Positions 16,416 through 25,258 are shown, numbered from the stretch's first letter. The stretch is 64,000 nt of DNA from Flavobacterium sp. SH_e (GCF_025717045.1 NZ_JAOVZN010000002.1:242030-306029), one strand, 5' to 3'. Numbers and translations: made by a program. Notes: generated from the sequence alone by a model not told the origin.

Positions 16416-17414
16416 TTATTTTTTTCTTATTAGTAAAATTAAATCGATCAATCTTGATGAATAGCCAATCTCGTTGTCATACCAGCCCACTACTTTTACC
16501 ATTTTATCGATAACCGAAGTTAGCTGAGCATCAAATAAACAAGAATGTGTGTTGCCAATTACATCTACCGAAACGATCGGATCTTCTGTGTAATCTAATA
16601 TTCCTTTTAAATTTGTTTTTGAGGCTTGTTTGAATGCTTTGTTTATTTCTTCAATGTTCACGGCACGCTTTACATTGAAGGTAATATCTGTTAATGAACC
16701 ATCAGGAACTGGAACACGAATGCCACAGCCACCCATTTTGTTGTGCAATTTAGGAAAAATTTTTGTTAAAGCCTTAGCTGCACCAGTTGTTGTTGGAACA
16801 ATTGATTGGCTGGCACCTCTCGCACGGCGTAAATCCTTATGAGGCTGGTCATGAAGACTTTGATCTGTGGTGAAAGAATGTATAGTTGTAATGTAAGCCT
16901 GTTCAATTCCGCATAATTCTTCAATGATTTTGATCATCGGAGCAGCATTATTTGTTGTACAACTTGCATTAGATACTATTGTTTCGTCTCCATTCAAAAT
17001 ATTTTCATTAACTCCAAGAACCACTGTTTTTATTGTTTCTACTTCTGATGGAGCAGAAAGAATTACTTTTTTTGCTCCGGCATCTAAATGCGCATTTAAT
17101 TCTTCGTGCGTTTTATATTTGCCCGTAGATTCGATTACAATATCAATCGAATGCGATTTCCAATCTATATTTGAAATACTTTTTTCGTGAAAAAAGAAAA
17201 AATGCCTTCCATCTACAATAATACTATTTTCGTCATGACTTACTTCAAAAGGCAAAACACCATGTATACTGTCATATTTAATTAAATGAGACATGGTCTT
17301 ATTGTCAGCAATGTCATTTATAGCAACGACTTCGATTTCAGGGTGATTTAAAAGTAAACGGAACAAATTTCTTCCAATTCTTCCAAATCCATTAATGGCA
17401 ATTCTTGTTTTCAA
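16416..17414 (-). CDS. gap: Glyceraldehyde-3-phosphate dehydrogenase
   Basis: This 332-residue enzyme interconverts glyceraldehyde 3-phosphate and 1,3-bisphosphoglycerate. It has the Rossmann motif INGFGRIGRN, Asp34 (AINDI) typical of NAD-dependent forms, the catalytic Cys in SNASCTTNN, the partner His in ITTIHSFTTDQ and the C-terminal KVVGWYDNEIGYS. Length is normal. Its position ahead of a hybrid kinase and 76 bp after lipA is not a glycolytic operon. Flavobacteria often carry more than one gap gene, so this may be a secondary isozyme. Confidence 0.95.
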   Translation of the reverse strand: MKTRIAINGFGRIGRNLFRLLLNHPEIEVVAINDIADNKTMSHLIKYDSIHGVLPFEVSHDENSIIVDGRHFFFFHEKSISNIDWKSHSIDIVIESTGKYKTHEELNAHLDAGAKKVILSAPSEVETIKTVVLGVNENILNGDETIVSNASCTTNNAAPMIKIIEELCGIEQAYITTIHSFTTDQSLHDQPHKDLRRARGASQSIVPTTTGAAKALTKIFPKLHNKMGGCGIRVPVPDGSLTDITFNVKRAVNIEEINKAFKQASKTNLKGILDYTEDPIVSVDVIGNTHSCLFDAQLTSVIDKMVKVVGWYDNEIGYSSRLIDLILLIRKK

Positions 17415-17439
17415 TTTTTTGTTTATTCGTTTAACTGTC

Positions 17440-17482
17440 TAATCGTTTAATCGGTTTTACAATTAAACAGATTAAACGATTA
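17440..17482. repeat. 13-bp inverted repeat between gap and lipA
   Basis: TAATCGTTTAATC (17440-17452) pairs exactly with GATTAAACGATTA (17470-17482), with further imperfect TTTAAC repeats alongside. It lies in the 76-bp gap after lipA. The T-runs are short, so terminator function is uncertain. Confidence 0.6.
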
Positions 17483-17490
17483 AACTTTTA

Positions 17491-18357
17491 CTATAAAATA
17501 TGTTTTTGTGCTTTGTATGAAGAACGAACAAGAGGTCCGCTCTCGACGTGTCTGAAACCTAAATCAAGACCGAATTTTTCATATCGGGCAAATTGTTCAG
17601 GCGTAATAAATTCTTTTACAGGAAGATGTTTTTTGCTTGGTTGCAAATATTGGCCAATAGTTACGACATCTACATTTGCATTTCGTAAGTCAGTCATGGT
17701 CTGGAAAACCTCTTCTTCAGTTTCTCCAAGACCTAGCATAATTCCAGATTTAGTTCTATTAATGCCTTTTTCTTTTAAATAACGAAGCACTTCTAAACTT
17801 CTGTCATATTTTGCCTGAATACGAACTTCACGCGTTAGACGACGTACCGTTTCCATGTTATGCGAAACCACTTCTGGATTTGCCTCTATAATACGATCTA
17901 AGTTTCTTTCAATTCCTTGAAAATCTGGAATCAAAGTTTCAAGAGTAGTTTGAGGATTCATTCTTCGGATAGCTCTAACGGTTTCCATCCAAATGATAGA
18001 ACCTCCATCTTTAATATCATCTCTGTCAACGCTTGTAATTACAGCATGTTTAATATTCATTATTTTAATAGAACGAGCTACTTTTTCTGGTTCGTCCCAA
18101 TCTACTGTTTCTGGTCTTCCCGTTTTTACACCGCAGAATCCGCAAGAACGTGTGCAGACATTTCCTAGAATCATAAAAGTCGCTGTTCCTTCTCCCCAAC
18201 ATTCACCCATATTAGGGCAGCTTCCAGAAGTACAAATGGTATTTAAACTGTATTTGTCTACTAAACCTCTAAGTTCAGTATATTTTTGTCCGATAGGTAA
18301 TTTTACTTTTAACCACTTTGGTTTTGTGGCAGGTATATTTTCAGCGACTGTTTCCAT
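17491..18357 (-). CDS. lipA: Lipoyl synthase
   Basis: This radical SAM enzyme inserts two sulfurs into octanoyl groups on lipoyl domains. From the ATG at 18357 it has 288 residues. The auxiliary 4Fe-4S cluster motif reads [12 protein letters not shown] and the radical SAM motif reads [10 protein letters not shown] (CxxxCxxC); the C-terminal Arg-Ser-Ser (VRSSYKA) is present. The longer reading from 18378 uses a TTG that lies inside a perfect -7 box and adds seven unlikely residues, so it is rejected. Neighbouring genes are unrelated. Confidence 0.95.
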   Translation of the reverse strand: METVAENIPATKPKWLKVKLPIGQKYTELRGLVDKYSLNTICTSGSCPNMGECWGEGTATFMILGNVCTRSCGFCGVKTGRPETVDWDEPEKVARSIKIMNIKHAVITSVDRDDIKDGGSIIWMETVRAIRRMNPQTTLETLIPDFQGIERNLDRIIEANPEVVSHNMETVRRLTREVRIQAKYDRSLEVLRYLKEKGINRTKSGIMLGLGETEEEVFQTMTDLRNANVDVVTIGQYLQPSKKHLPVKEFITPEQFARYEKFGLDLGFRHVESGPLVRSSYKAQKHIL

Positions 18358-18375
18358 ATATCTATATTCAAAGCG

Positions 18376-18383
18376 CAAAGATA
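18376..18383 (-). promoter_or_regulatory. -7 box TATCTTTG of lipA
   Basis: On the minus strand TATCTTTG matches TAnnTTTG and ends 18 bp before the ATG at 18357. This position fixes the start codon choice. No TTG is seen at the ideal -33 distance. Confidence 0.5.
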
Positions 18384-18625
18384 CGGAATGTAGTTTATTT
18401 AGAGATGTTTATTTGCTTTTCCTTTGCATATCATGTTTGCAGAAAATATTCAAGATAATTTAGTTCAAGTGTTAATAGATTGTTTTTTAAATATATTTTG
18501 AGGTCATTTTTTTAGTTTGTATTTAATATTTTAATGCCCATTCTGATTTTTATGGAATATAAAAGTTCAGTCTTAATCTGTTATAAATTTGGCTTTTAGA
18601 GATAAAATAGAATTTCTTGTGATTC

Positions 18626-18633
18626 TAATTTTG
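18626..18633 (+). promoter_or_regulatory. -7 box TAATTTTG of the first M48 protease gene
   Basis: TAATTTTG is followed by GC and lies 23 bp before the ATG at 18657. The gap between lipA and this gene (18358-18656) otherwise contains only AT-rich DNA. Confidence 0.5.
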
Positions 18634-18656
18634 CATCTAATCAAAAGTTTAAAAAA

Positions 18657-19523
18657 ATGAAGAAGAAAATTGTAATAGGAGTTTTGTTTGCGGCTTTAGG
18701 TCTTACTAAAATGAGTGCGCAGGAAGATTCAGAAAAAAAAGAAATGTCGCTTTTTGATAAAACTATGATTGGATTAACTTTTAGCGATGCCGATGCAGTA
18801 GCGATGGCTCAAAATGCGATTGCTGAAATGGATGCAAATAATCCAGTTGCTGAAGCAACGAATGGTTATGCAATTCGATTAAATCGCTTATTTGGAAAGC
18901 ATTCTTCTAGCGAAGGAGTCAATTTGAATTATAAGGTTTATTTGGTAAAAGACATAAATGCTTTTGCTTGTGCGGATGGAAGTGTTCGTGTATTTGCAGG
19001 TTTAATGGATATGATGGATGATAATGAATTGCTTGCAGTTATTGGACATGAAATTGGACATGTTGTAAATCACGATTCCAAAAATGGGATTAAGGCATTG
19101 TACAAAAAAGAAGCTTTGTTGCATGTGGCTTCATCAAAATCACAAATGATTAATGAGATTTCAAAAACTGACTTTGGGAAATTTGGAAGTAGATTCATCG
19201 ATAATAGTCATACTAAAAAACAAGAATCAAAGGCTGATTTATTTGCATATGATTTTATGAAAAGAAATGGTTATGATGTTAATGCTGTAGAGTCATCTTT
19301 TAGAATTCTGCAAAAATTGAGTGAAGGATCAGACAAGTCTTTTATTTCTAGAATGGAGAGTAATCATCCTGATCCAGGTAAAAGAGCAGATGAAGCTAAA
19401 AAAAGAGCAACAAAAGATGGTTTATATAAACCTTATGTACAACAGCAAATTGTAAATACTGCACCAGTAAAAGCAACTACATCCACTGTTAAAAAGACAA
19501 CGACTGCAACAAAAAAGAAATAG
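18657..19523 (+). CDS. Secreted M48-family metalloprotease (copy 1)
   Basis: This 288-residue protein has a signal peptide (MKKKIVIGVLFAALGLTKMSAQ). The peptidase M48 domain has the zinc motif HEIGHVVNHDS (HExxH, about residue 137) and the downstream Glu ligand in KKQESKADLFAYD (about 190), followed by 'MESNHPDPGKRADEA'. The C-terminal 25 residues are a low-complexity tail of Thr, Lys and Ala ending TATKKK. No lipobox Cys is present. It is followed by a terminator and then by a paralogue in the same orientation, so the pair arose by tandem duplication. A periplasmic quality-control role like BepA/LoiP is plausible. Confidence 0.88.
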   Translation: MKKKIVIGVLFAALGLTKMSAQEDSEKKEMSLFDKTMIGLTFSDADAVAMAQNAIAEMDANNPVAEATNGYAIRLNRLFGKHSSSEGVNLNYKVYLVKDINAFACADGSVRVFAGLMDMMDDNELLAVIGHEIGHVVNHDSKNGIKALYKKEALLHVASSKSQMINEISKTDFGKFGSRFIDNSHTKKQESKADLFAYDFMKRNGYDVNAVESSFRILQKLSEGSDKSFISRMESNHPDPGKRADEAKKRATKDGLYKPYVQQQIVNTAPVKATTSTVKKTTTATKKK

Positions 19524-19543
19524 CCTTTTTGCAATAAATATAT

Positions 19544-19578
19544 AACCGATAGATTCCTTAGAATCTATCGGTTTTTTT
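19544..19578 (+). terminator. Terminator between the two M48 genes
   Basis: AACCGATAGATTC (19544-19556) pairs with GAATCTATCGGTT (19561-19573) across a 4-nt loop and runs into seven T. Confidence 0.88.
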
Positions 19579-19684
19579 ACGCAATGTTTTCTTTATGAGG
19601 TAATTATATAACTCACTAAAAATTTATATCTTTATTTGTTGAAAAACAAGTTTTGTGTGAAATTAAAATAGCATTTTGTTATGC

Positions 19685-19692
19685 TACATTTG
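19685..19692 (+). promoter_or_regulatory. -7 box TACATTTG of the second M48 protease gene
   Basis: TACATTTG matches the consensus and ends 25 bp before the ATG at 19718. Together with the terminator upstream it shows that the two protease genes are separate transcription units. Confidence 0.5.
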
Positions 19693-19717
19693 TTGTTAAA
19701 TCGTAATTATAAAAAAC

Positions 19718-20590
19718 ATGAAAAAGAAATTTATAATAGTAGGACTTTTATTTACAGCATTTGGTCTAACTAAAATGACTGCACAGATTAATTTTGGAGA
19801 TAAAGCAATTGGCGCAGTTCAGAAAGGGGTTACTGGTTTTACTTTTAGTAATGCCGATGCGGCAAAATTATCTAAAGAAGCGGTAGATAAATTAGATGCA
19901 GAACACGAAGTTGCTGGACCTAATGATGGTTATACTTTGAGATTAAATCGAGTTTTTGGAAAACATGCATCAGGAGACGGATTTACTTTAAACTATAAAG
20001 TATATAAGCTGAAAGAAGTAAATGCTTTTGCAACTGCAGACGGAAGTGTTCGTGTTTATTCAGGATTAATGGATATCATGGATGACAATGAATTAATTGC
20101 AGTAATTGGTCATGAAATTGGACACGTTGCAAATAATGACTCAAGAGATGCTATTCGTGCGGCTTACCAAAAAGAAGCATTAATGGATGGAGCGGCTTCT
20201 CAATCGGCGACAGTGGCCACAGTCACAGATAGCCAGCTTGGAAAAATTGGAAGTGCTATTATTGACAGCAAATATAGCCGTAAACAAGAATCGGAGGCAG
20301 ATTTATTTGCGTATAATTTCATGAAGAAAAATGGTTATAATGTGAACGCTGAAGAATCTGCTTTTAGAATTTTAGCAAAAATGAGCGAAGGATCTGAAGC
20401 TTCATTTATTGATCAAATGATGAGCTCGCATCCAGATTCTAAAAAGAGAGCTGATGATGCAAAAGCAAGAGCAGAAAAAGACGGTTTATATAAGCCATAT
20501 GTTCAGCAGAAAATTGTAAATACAGTTCCTGTAACTACAACTAAAAAGGCTACAACAACAAAGAAAAAAACAACTACCAAAAAGAAATAG
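19718..20590 (+). CDS. Secreted M48-family metalloprotease (copy 2)
   Basis: This 290-residue paralogue of the preceding protein has the same signal peptide style (ending MTAQ), the same HEIGHVANNDS zinc site, the Glu ligand in KQESEADLFAYN and the motif MSSHPDSKKRADDAK. The region between signal peptide and protease domain differs more than the catalytic core. The C-terminus is again a Thr/Lys tail (TTTKKATTTKKK and a second TTTKKK block), longer and more regular than in copy 1. It has its own promoter box and terminator. Function is inferred from the family: zinc-dependent proteolysis in the periplasm. Confidence 0.88.
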   Translation: MKKKFIIVGLLFTAFGLTKMTAQINFGDKAIGAVQKGVTGFTFSNADAAKLSKEAVDKLDAEHEVAGPNDGYTLRLNRVFGKHASGDGFTLNYKVYKLKEVNAFATADGSVRVYSGLMDIMDDNELIAVIGHEIGHVANNDSRDAIRAAYQKEALMDGAASQSATVATVTDSQLGKIGSAIIDSKYSRKQESEADLFAYNFMKKNGYNVNAEESAFRILAKMSEGSEASFIDQMMSSHPDSKKRADDAKARAEKDGLYKPYVQQKIVNTVPVTTTKKATTTKKKTTTKKK

Positions 20591-20611
20591 TGGCTGTTTT
20601 TTAATGTATAA

Positions 20612-20644
20612 AAACCCGACAGTTTTCTGTCGGGTTTCTTTTTT
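20612..20644. terminator. Terminator after the second M48 gene
   Basis: AAACCCGACAG (20612-20622) pairs with CTGTCGGGTTT (20627-20637), followed by CTTTTTT. The converging PH-domain gene ends at 20643, and A residues precede the stem, so it may act in both directions. Confidence 0.85.
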
Positions 20645-21023
20645 ATCCTAAAACATGAAATGCAAGAATCTTTTGCACTTCATAAACATTCACAGATTTA
20701 TTGAATTGTTTTACAATACTAGGCTGCTGCTCGCTAGAAATCCAGATTTTTAATTCGGCATCAAGATCAAAAGTTCCTGCAGTTTCTACACTGAATCTTG
20801 TAATGTTTTTATAAGCTATAGATTTGTATTCTGTTTTGCTTCCAGTGATTCCTTGAACATCAACTAGAATTAATCTTTTGTTAGTAAAAATGAAAGTATC
20901 GCGAATAAGTTTAAAACCCATTTCAATTTCTTCATTTGCAGTCAAAAGCTGTCCGTATTTTTTTAGTAAATCTTCTTGGCTTACAGAACCTGCATTGCCA
21001 AGAATAGCTGAAAATATTCCCAT
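20643..21023 (-). CDS. Bacterial PH-domain protein
   Basis: This 126-residue protein is a single bacterial pleckstrin-homology-like domain (bPH_1 family). The characteristic stretch is FIFTNKRLILVDVQGITG followed by TEYKSIAYKNITRFSVETAG and a closing helix. No signal or membrane segment is present, so it is cytoplasmic. Members form ring-shaped oligomers; the ligand and role are unknown. It is probably monocistronic and ends at the shared terminator. Confidence 0.85.
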   Translation of the reverse strand: MGIFSAILGNAGSVSQEDLLKKYGQLLTANEEIEMGFKLIRDTFIFTNKRLILVDVQGITGSKTEYKSIAYKNITRFSVETAGTFDLDAELKIWISSEQQPSIVKQFNKSVNVYEVQKILAFHVLG

Positions 21024-21080
21024 TTTGTTGTAGTAATTAGTTAAATAAATTGTCTTTAGAAGAAGTAAAAGTAATTGATT

Positions 21081-21821
21081 TTACCAATTTTTTAAGACTG
21101 ATCTGAATTTAATTAAAAGCGGAATTATAGTAATTGCAAGTAAAAAAGAACCAATAAAGGAAACAATTAAGTTTCCAATATGCAAAGCTTTAGGATTTCC
21201 AATAAATCTAATGCATGAAATACCAAAAGTGAATAGCGTTACAGCACCCCAGTACAATTTGTCAATAGATATTTTGAAAGTTAAATCTTGATGAAGTTTA
21301 AGAAAAGCTATAATTATTATAATGCTTCCGATAAAAGTACTTGAGTGTTGTGCTATTTTCCAAATCGGAATTTCTATTCCAAAAACAGATATTGTATTTC
21401 TCAAAATAGCAATTTCGTTTACAAAATAACCGTGATTATGTGTAAAAGCATCCCAAAAAAGATGAGAAACAATTCCAATGATTAGAGAGATCAGTACAAT
21501 AAACCATTTTTTTTTAAAGTACAGATTCCAATTAAAATCTGTGAAAATTAAAACTCTATTTTGGATAAATGAAGGAAGATTTCGAAACAAAAGATTTCGA
21601 ATTATATTATGAAATATAAAAGTCAGTAGAAGTGCGAGTGGTAAATCGAACCAAAAAATACCAGCAAAAGTGTGGCTATAATCACTTTTAACTTTCATTC
21701 GCAGAAAATATTCAAAATCTGGAGTTAAGCTTCCAATTATTAAAGCCGTCGTAGAAAACCATGATTTTGATAGATACTTTAAAGGAAGGATTATTGCGGG
21801 ATGCGAAAAGGTAAAAGGCAT
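21081..21821 (-). CDS. DUF4184 family membrane protein
   Basis: This 246-residue protein begins MPFTFSHPAIILPLKYL, the signature of DUF4184, and contains SLTPDFEYFLRM, a His/Asp pattern like that of metal-dependent hydrolases, and later SHLFWDAFTHNHGYF. Five or six membrane helices are visible. The conserved His and Asp residues suggest a membrane-bound hydrolase, but no activity is established. It is separated from TonB by a terminator, so it forms its own unit. Confidence 0.85.
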   Translation of the reverse strand: MPFTFSHPAIILPLKYLSKSWFSTTALIIGSLTPDFEYFLRMKVKSDYSHTFAGIFWFDLPLALLLTFIFHNIIRNLLFRNLPSFIQNRVLIFTDFNWNLYFKKKWFIVLISLIIGIVSHLFWDAFTHNHGYFVNEIAILRNTISVFGIEIPIWKIAQHSSTFIGSIIIIIAFLKLHQDLTFKISIDKLYWGAVTLFTFGISCIRFIGNPKALHIGNLIVSFIGSFLLAITIIPLLIKFRSVLKNW

Positions 21822-21890
21822 TAAAGTTGAATTTTAATTTACGAAGTTTCAATGAATTTTGACTATCGACTCATAAATTAAAGGTAAATA

Positions 21891-21919
21891 AAAAAGCAGA
21901 ACTTAAGTTCTGCTTTTTT
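21891..21919 (-). terminator. Terminator of the tonB-like gene
   Basis: AAAAAGCAGAACTT (21891-21904) and AAGTTCTGCTTTTT (21905-21918) form a near loop-free palindrome with A and T runs at either end. It directly follows the stop of the TonB-family gene. Confidence 0.85.
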
Positions 21920-21924
21920 ATGAT

Positions 21925-22752
21925 TTATTCAACTTCCGTTTTTATTGTAATTGGAAGGTTATATGCAGTTCTTACAGCTTTTCCGTCTAAAATTCCTGGA
22001 CTCCATTTTGTTTTCAAAGATTTTAAAACTCTAATGGCTTCTTTGCCCATTCCGTAACCTGGATCATTTCTAACAATAATATCTGTTAGAGATCCGTCTT
22101 TTTCAACTACGAAAGAAACATATACTTTCAATGTTTTTTCCATATCCAACTCTGGTCTGCGGAAATTGTTTCCAACATATTTGTAAAACTGCCCAATTCC
22201 ACCTGGGAATTCAGGTTGTTTATCCAAAATTGCTGAAGAAAGAGGTTCTTCAATTTTAGGTGCTGTAGAGGCAGCAACGCCGCTACCATCTCCTCCTGTT
22301 GAAGGCATTACATTAACGGCAGTTCCTGTTCCGCTAATGTTTTCTACAACTGGTGCGTTTTCTGTGTTTGGAGCAATTTTGTCAACTGCTTCTTCTGGTC
22401 TTGTCACCACTGGATTAATCAATTGACTTGCATCTGTCGATTTTACTGCGCTTTGCTCAACTACTGGTGCAGGTGGAGCTGGCGGCGGAGGCACAACAGT
22501 TGGATCCATGTTTACGGGTGTAATTGGATCGTAAATCATTGGTTCGGGCTCGACTTCAACTACTGAAGGCTTAAATTTGTTAATTAGCACAGATGCGCTT
22601 CCTAAAGCCGTTAATAACAATAAACCCATAAAGAGAGCTGTGATAGAGTTTTTAGAATTCTCTTGACGTAATTGATAAGCGCCGTACTCTTTGTTTTTGT
22701 TCTCGAAAACAAGATCGGTCCACTTGTTTTCATAAATGCTTAATTTAGACAT
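21925..22752 (-). CDS. TonB-family energy transducer
   Basis: This 275-residue protein begins with a Bacteroidota-type cytoplasmic segment (ENKWTDLVFENKNKEYGAYQLRQ), then has one transmembrane helix (about 38-58), a Pro-rich periplasmic spacer (PPPPAPPAPVV, about 85-100) and a C-terminal TonB domain (about 190-275: EFPGGIGQFYKYVGNNFRRP, ending LPITIKTEVE). It would couple the inner-membrane proton gradient to outer-membrane receptors. No ExbB/ExbD genes are adjacent. It lies 158 bp downstream of the ECF sigma gene in the same direction. Confidence 0.92.
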   Translation of the reverse strand: MSKLSIYENKWTDLVFENKNKEYGAYQLRQENSKNSITALFMGLLLLTALGSASVLINKFKPSVVEVEPEPMIYDPITPVNMDPTVVPPPPAPPAPVVEQSAVKSTDASQLINPVVTRPEEAVDKIAPNTENAPVVENISGTGTAVNVMPSTGGDGSGVAASTAPKIEEPLSSAILDKQPEFPGGIGQFYKYVGNNFRRPELDMEKTLKVYVSFVVEKDGSLTDIIVRNDPGYGMGKEAIRVLKSLKTKWSPGILDGKAVRTAYNLPITIKTEVE

Positions 22753-22910
22753 AATTTTTGGGTTTTAAGGTTAAGTAACTTTAAATCATACGCGAAAAGG
22801 TTTAGGTTTGAGCTAACAACGTGAAAGTTGTAGTTTTAGTGTTGTAGAAATATATTATTTTAAGAATAAAAATACGAATAGTGTATTATTCTTTATCTAA
22901 AGATAGTAAA

Positions 22911-23462
22911 TTATCTATTACGTTCGATAATTTCTGCTAATAATTTTTTCGCACGCAAAAGTTTTACTTTTACACTGCTTAAAGGTTCGTCTATCTTAAC
23001 AGCAATTTCCTGATAAGACATTTCTTGAAAATAACGAAGCTGAATTACTTCTTGATAGTGCGGTTTAAGTTCTTTGATGCAAAGAAGCAAACGAGAAAGA
23101 TTCTGTTCCTTAATTAATGCATCTTCTGCTGATGGAGTAGGGTCGGCAATGTTGTATGCCTGTTGATCTTCGTTGTCTGTTATTTCTATAAAAAGATTGG
23201 TTTTCTTTTTTCGTAACAAATCAATGTAGACATTTTTTGCAATGGCGATAAGCCAAGTATTGAATTTAAATTCAGAATTATAAGAGGTTATCTTGTCAAA
23301 AGCTTTAGAAAAAGTTTCAATCGTGATATCTTCAGCTATAGTTTCATTTTCGGTTCTTTTAAGCATAAACGAATACACTTCATTCCAATAATGATCTAAT
23401 AAAAAAGTAAAGGCGATCTGATCGCCTTTTTTTGCTTTTTCTATTTTAGAATTTATTTCCAA
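22911..23462 (-). CDS. ECF-family RNA polymerase sigma factor
   Basis: This 183-residue protein has sigma region 2 (about 20-90: LLDHYWNEVYSF, then FKFNTWLIAIAKNVYIDLLRKKK) and region 4 (about 125-178: LKPHYQEVIQLRYFQEMSYQEIAVKI, continuing SSVKVKLLRAKKLL). No anti-sigma gene is adjacent. Its start codon overlaps the end of the glycosyltransferase gene by 10 bp, so expression is tied to that gene. A terminator-like hairpin lies within the first 20 codons. Confidence 0.92.
   Translation of the reverse strand: MEINSKIEKAKKGDQIAFTFLLDHYWNEVYSFMLKRTENETIAEDITIETFSKAFDKITSYNSEFKFNTWLIAIAKNVYIDLLRKKKTNLFIEITDNEDQQAYNIADPTPSAEDALIKEQNLSRLLLCIKELKPHYQEVIQLRYFQEMSYQEIAVKIDEPLSSVKVKLLRAKKLLAEIIERNR
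23409..23429. other. Terminator-like hairpin inside the start of the sigma factor gene
   Basis: AAAGGCGATC (23409-23418) and GATCGCCTTT (23420-23429) are perfectly complementary with one base between them. On the plus strand a run of seven T follows. On the coding (minus) strand the downstream bases are ACTTTTTTA. The codons encode KKGDQIAFT, so the sequence is also protein-coding. Confidence 0.5.
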
Positions 23463-24559
23463 TATACTGGTTTTGAAAAGATATTAGTTATAAAGATATT
23501 AATTTGCGTTAATATAAGTGCTATCTCAACAACTGGAAACCAAATTTTAATATCATTTTCTTTTAGTTTTCCTGCCGAACATCCAATTACTGTCCAAACA
23601 ACGGTGTAACGTGTTGCTAAAATTGCTAATACGGCGATCCATTCAAATTGGAAAGCCAATAGAATAATAACTAATAAAAAGAAAAATAATTGTGAAAGGA
23701 AGAATAATCCTAACTGCATTTTGTCAAAAAACTTATAATGTTCTGCTGTAGAAATATGTCTTCTTTTTTGAGTAAACCATTCTTTGTAAGTTTTCTTAGG
23801 TTGTGAATAAGTAAAACTTTCCGGACTATAGGAAATAGTAGTGTTAGCCTTTGTTGCCGCTTGATTGATAAATAAATCATCATCTCCAGAACGAACCTGG
23901 ATATGATCAATAAAACCATTTACATTGAAGAATTCGTCTTTTTTATATGACAAGTTTCGGCCTACACCCATATATGGAAGACCTATTTTTGCCCATGAAA
24001 AATATTGAATTGCAGTAAGAATCGTTTCGAAACGAATGATTTTATTTAAAAACGAACGCTCTACTTTTTCGTAACCTCCATAACCCAAAATAATAGTTTT
24101 GTTTGTCGTAAAGTGCGAAGTCATAGAAGTAATCCAATCTTTAGAAGCTGGATAACAGTCTGCATCTGTAAACAATAAATAATCTTTTTTTGCGGCTTTG
24201 ATTCCAAGTGTCAAAGCATATTTTTTATTTCCCCAAAAAGCTTCATTGTTTTCAACTTTAACCAAACGAATGTTTGAGAATTCTTTTTCAAATTCTTCGA
24301 AAACTTCAAGAGTTTCATCACTTGAGGCATCGTCTATAAGAACAATTTCAAAATCAGGATAGTCTTGTTGAGCCAAAATCGGAATGTATTTTTTCACATT
24401 CTCTTCTTCATTTTTAGCACATACAATTACTGAAACAGGAAGATTTTTAGGCGTAACATGCTGCGGTTTACTAAAAGCAAACTTTCCAAAAATTCCGAGA
24501 TAATAAAATAGTTGAACAACAACAATAGCAATAAAAAAGTAAAATATGTATATAAGCAT
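23453..24559 (-). CDS. GT2-family glycosyltransferase, membrane-bound
   Basis: This 368-residue protein has an N-terminal helix (about 3-25), a GT-A nucleotide-sugar domain (about 43-230: VSVIVCAKNEEENV, VLIDDASSDETL, DxD-type TDADCYP), an acceptor-site motif including GDDDLFINQAA, a QKRRH version of the QxxRW motif (about 268), and C-terminal membrane helices (about 290-360). This architecture suggests a processive or membrane glycosyltransferase for envelope polysaccharide or glycolipid. It is the first gene of a two-gene operon with the ECF sigma factor, an unusual pairing. Confidence 0.88.
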   Translation of the reverse strand: MLIYIFYFFIAIVVVQLFYYLGIFGKFAFSKPQHVTPKNLPVSVIVCAKNEEENVKKYIPILAQQDYPDFEIVLIDDASSDETLEVFEEFEKEFSNIRLVKVENNEAFWGNKKYALTLGIKAAKKDYLLFTDADCYPASKDWITSMTSHFTTNKTIILGYGGYEKVERSFLNKIIRFETILTAIQYFSWAKIGLPYMGVGRNLSYKKDEFFNVNGFIDHIQVRSGDDDLFINQAATKANTTISYSPESFTYSQPKKTYKEWFTQKRRHISTAEHYKFFDKMQLGLFFLSQLFFFLLVIILLAFQFEWIAVLAILATRYTVVWTVIGCSAGKLKENDIKIWFPVVEIALILTQINIFITNIFSKPVYWK

Positions 24560-24599
24560 CTGATTTATTTGGTGTCTATTAATTTCAAATTCTGGTGTA

Positions 24600-24607
24600 C
24601 AAATGTA
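24600..24607 (-). promoter_or_regulatory. -7 box TACATTTG of the GT2/sigma operon
   Basis: On the minus strand TACATTTG matches the consensus and lies 40 bp upstream of the ATG at 24559. Confidence 0.45.
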
Positions 24608-24643
24608 CTATGAATTAGCTAATTTCAATAGCTAAAAACCGAT

Positions 24644-25258
24644 TTACTTTCGGCATTTTGACATTTCTTTTGCAACAGCAATAGACTGAGGGTTTTCGGT
24701 TTTTTCCAATTCAGAAATAATGTTTTTATAATTATAATCGTCACGGTTTTGCGAAAGTTTTTTTGTTGCTTGAATTTCATCAATTTCTATTTCAAAACCA
24801 AATATTCCTCTTGCTTCGCGCATTGTTTTTGCAGATAAATCTTCAACTCGAACTGGGTTTTTAGAATTTGCTTCGTATTTATCAACCAATTTTTTTAATT
24901 GCTCGACTGAAGTTTCATAATCTACGATTTTGATTTTTCCATAAACATGTACGGCTATGTAATTCCAAGTTGGAACATTTTCATGATCGTACCAAGAAGA
25001 AGAAATGTAACTGTGCGGACCTGTAAAAACAGCCAAAACCTGATCGTTTTCTCTAAAACCTTCTGCTTGCGGATTTAATTTTGAAATGTGTCCTTGCAAA
25101 ATCTCTTTTCCATCATTATTAAGTTCAAGTTCTATCGGGATATGTGTAGCACATAATTTTCCGTTGGTTTGATTAATCAGAATTCCGAAGCTGTTTTCTT
25201 TTAGAAAATTTCTAATTTCTTCAGGATTTTCGTTTTTATATAAATCTGGTGTGTACAT
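24644..25258 (-). CDS. PaiB-like FMN-binding protein
   Basis: This 204-residue protein begins MYTPDLYKNENPEEIRNF and continues with FGILINQ, GHISKLNPQ, VLAVFTGPHSYISSSWY and PTWNYIAVHVYG, the conserved path of the PaiB/FMN-binding split-barrel family. Bacillus PaiB was named as a negative regulator of sporulation and protease genes, but no DNA-binding motif is evident, and the fold suggests a flavin-dependent or general stress-related role. It is probably a single gene. Confidence 0.88.
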   Translation of the reverse strand: MYTPDLYKNENPEEIRNFLKENSFGILINQTNGKLCATHIPIELELNNDGKEILQGHISKLNPQAEGFRENDQVLAVFTGPHSYISSSWYDHENVPTWNYIAVHVYGKIKIVDYETSVEQLKKLVDKYEANSKNPVRVEDLSAKTMREARGIFGFEIEIDEIQATKKLSQNRDDYNYKNIISELEKTENPQSIAVAKEMSKCRK

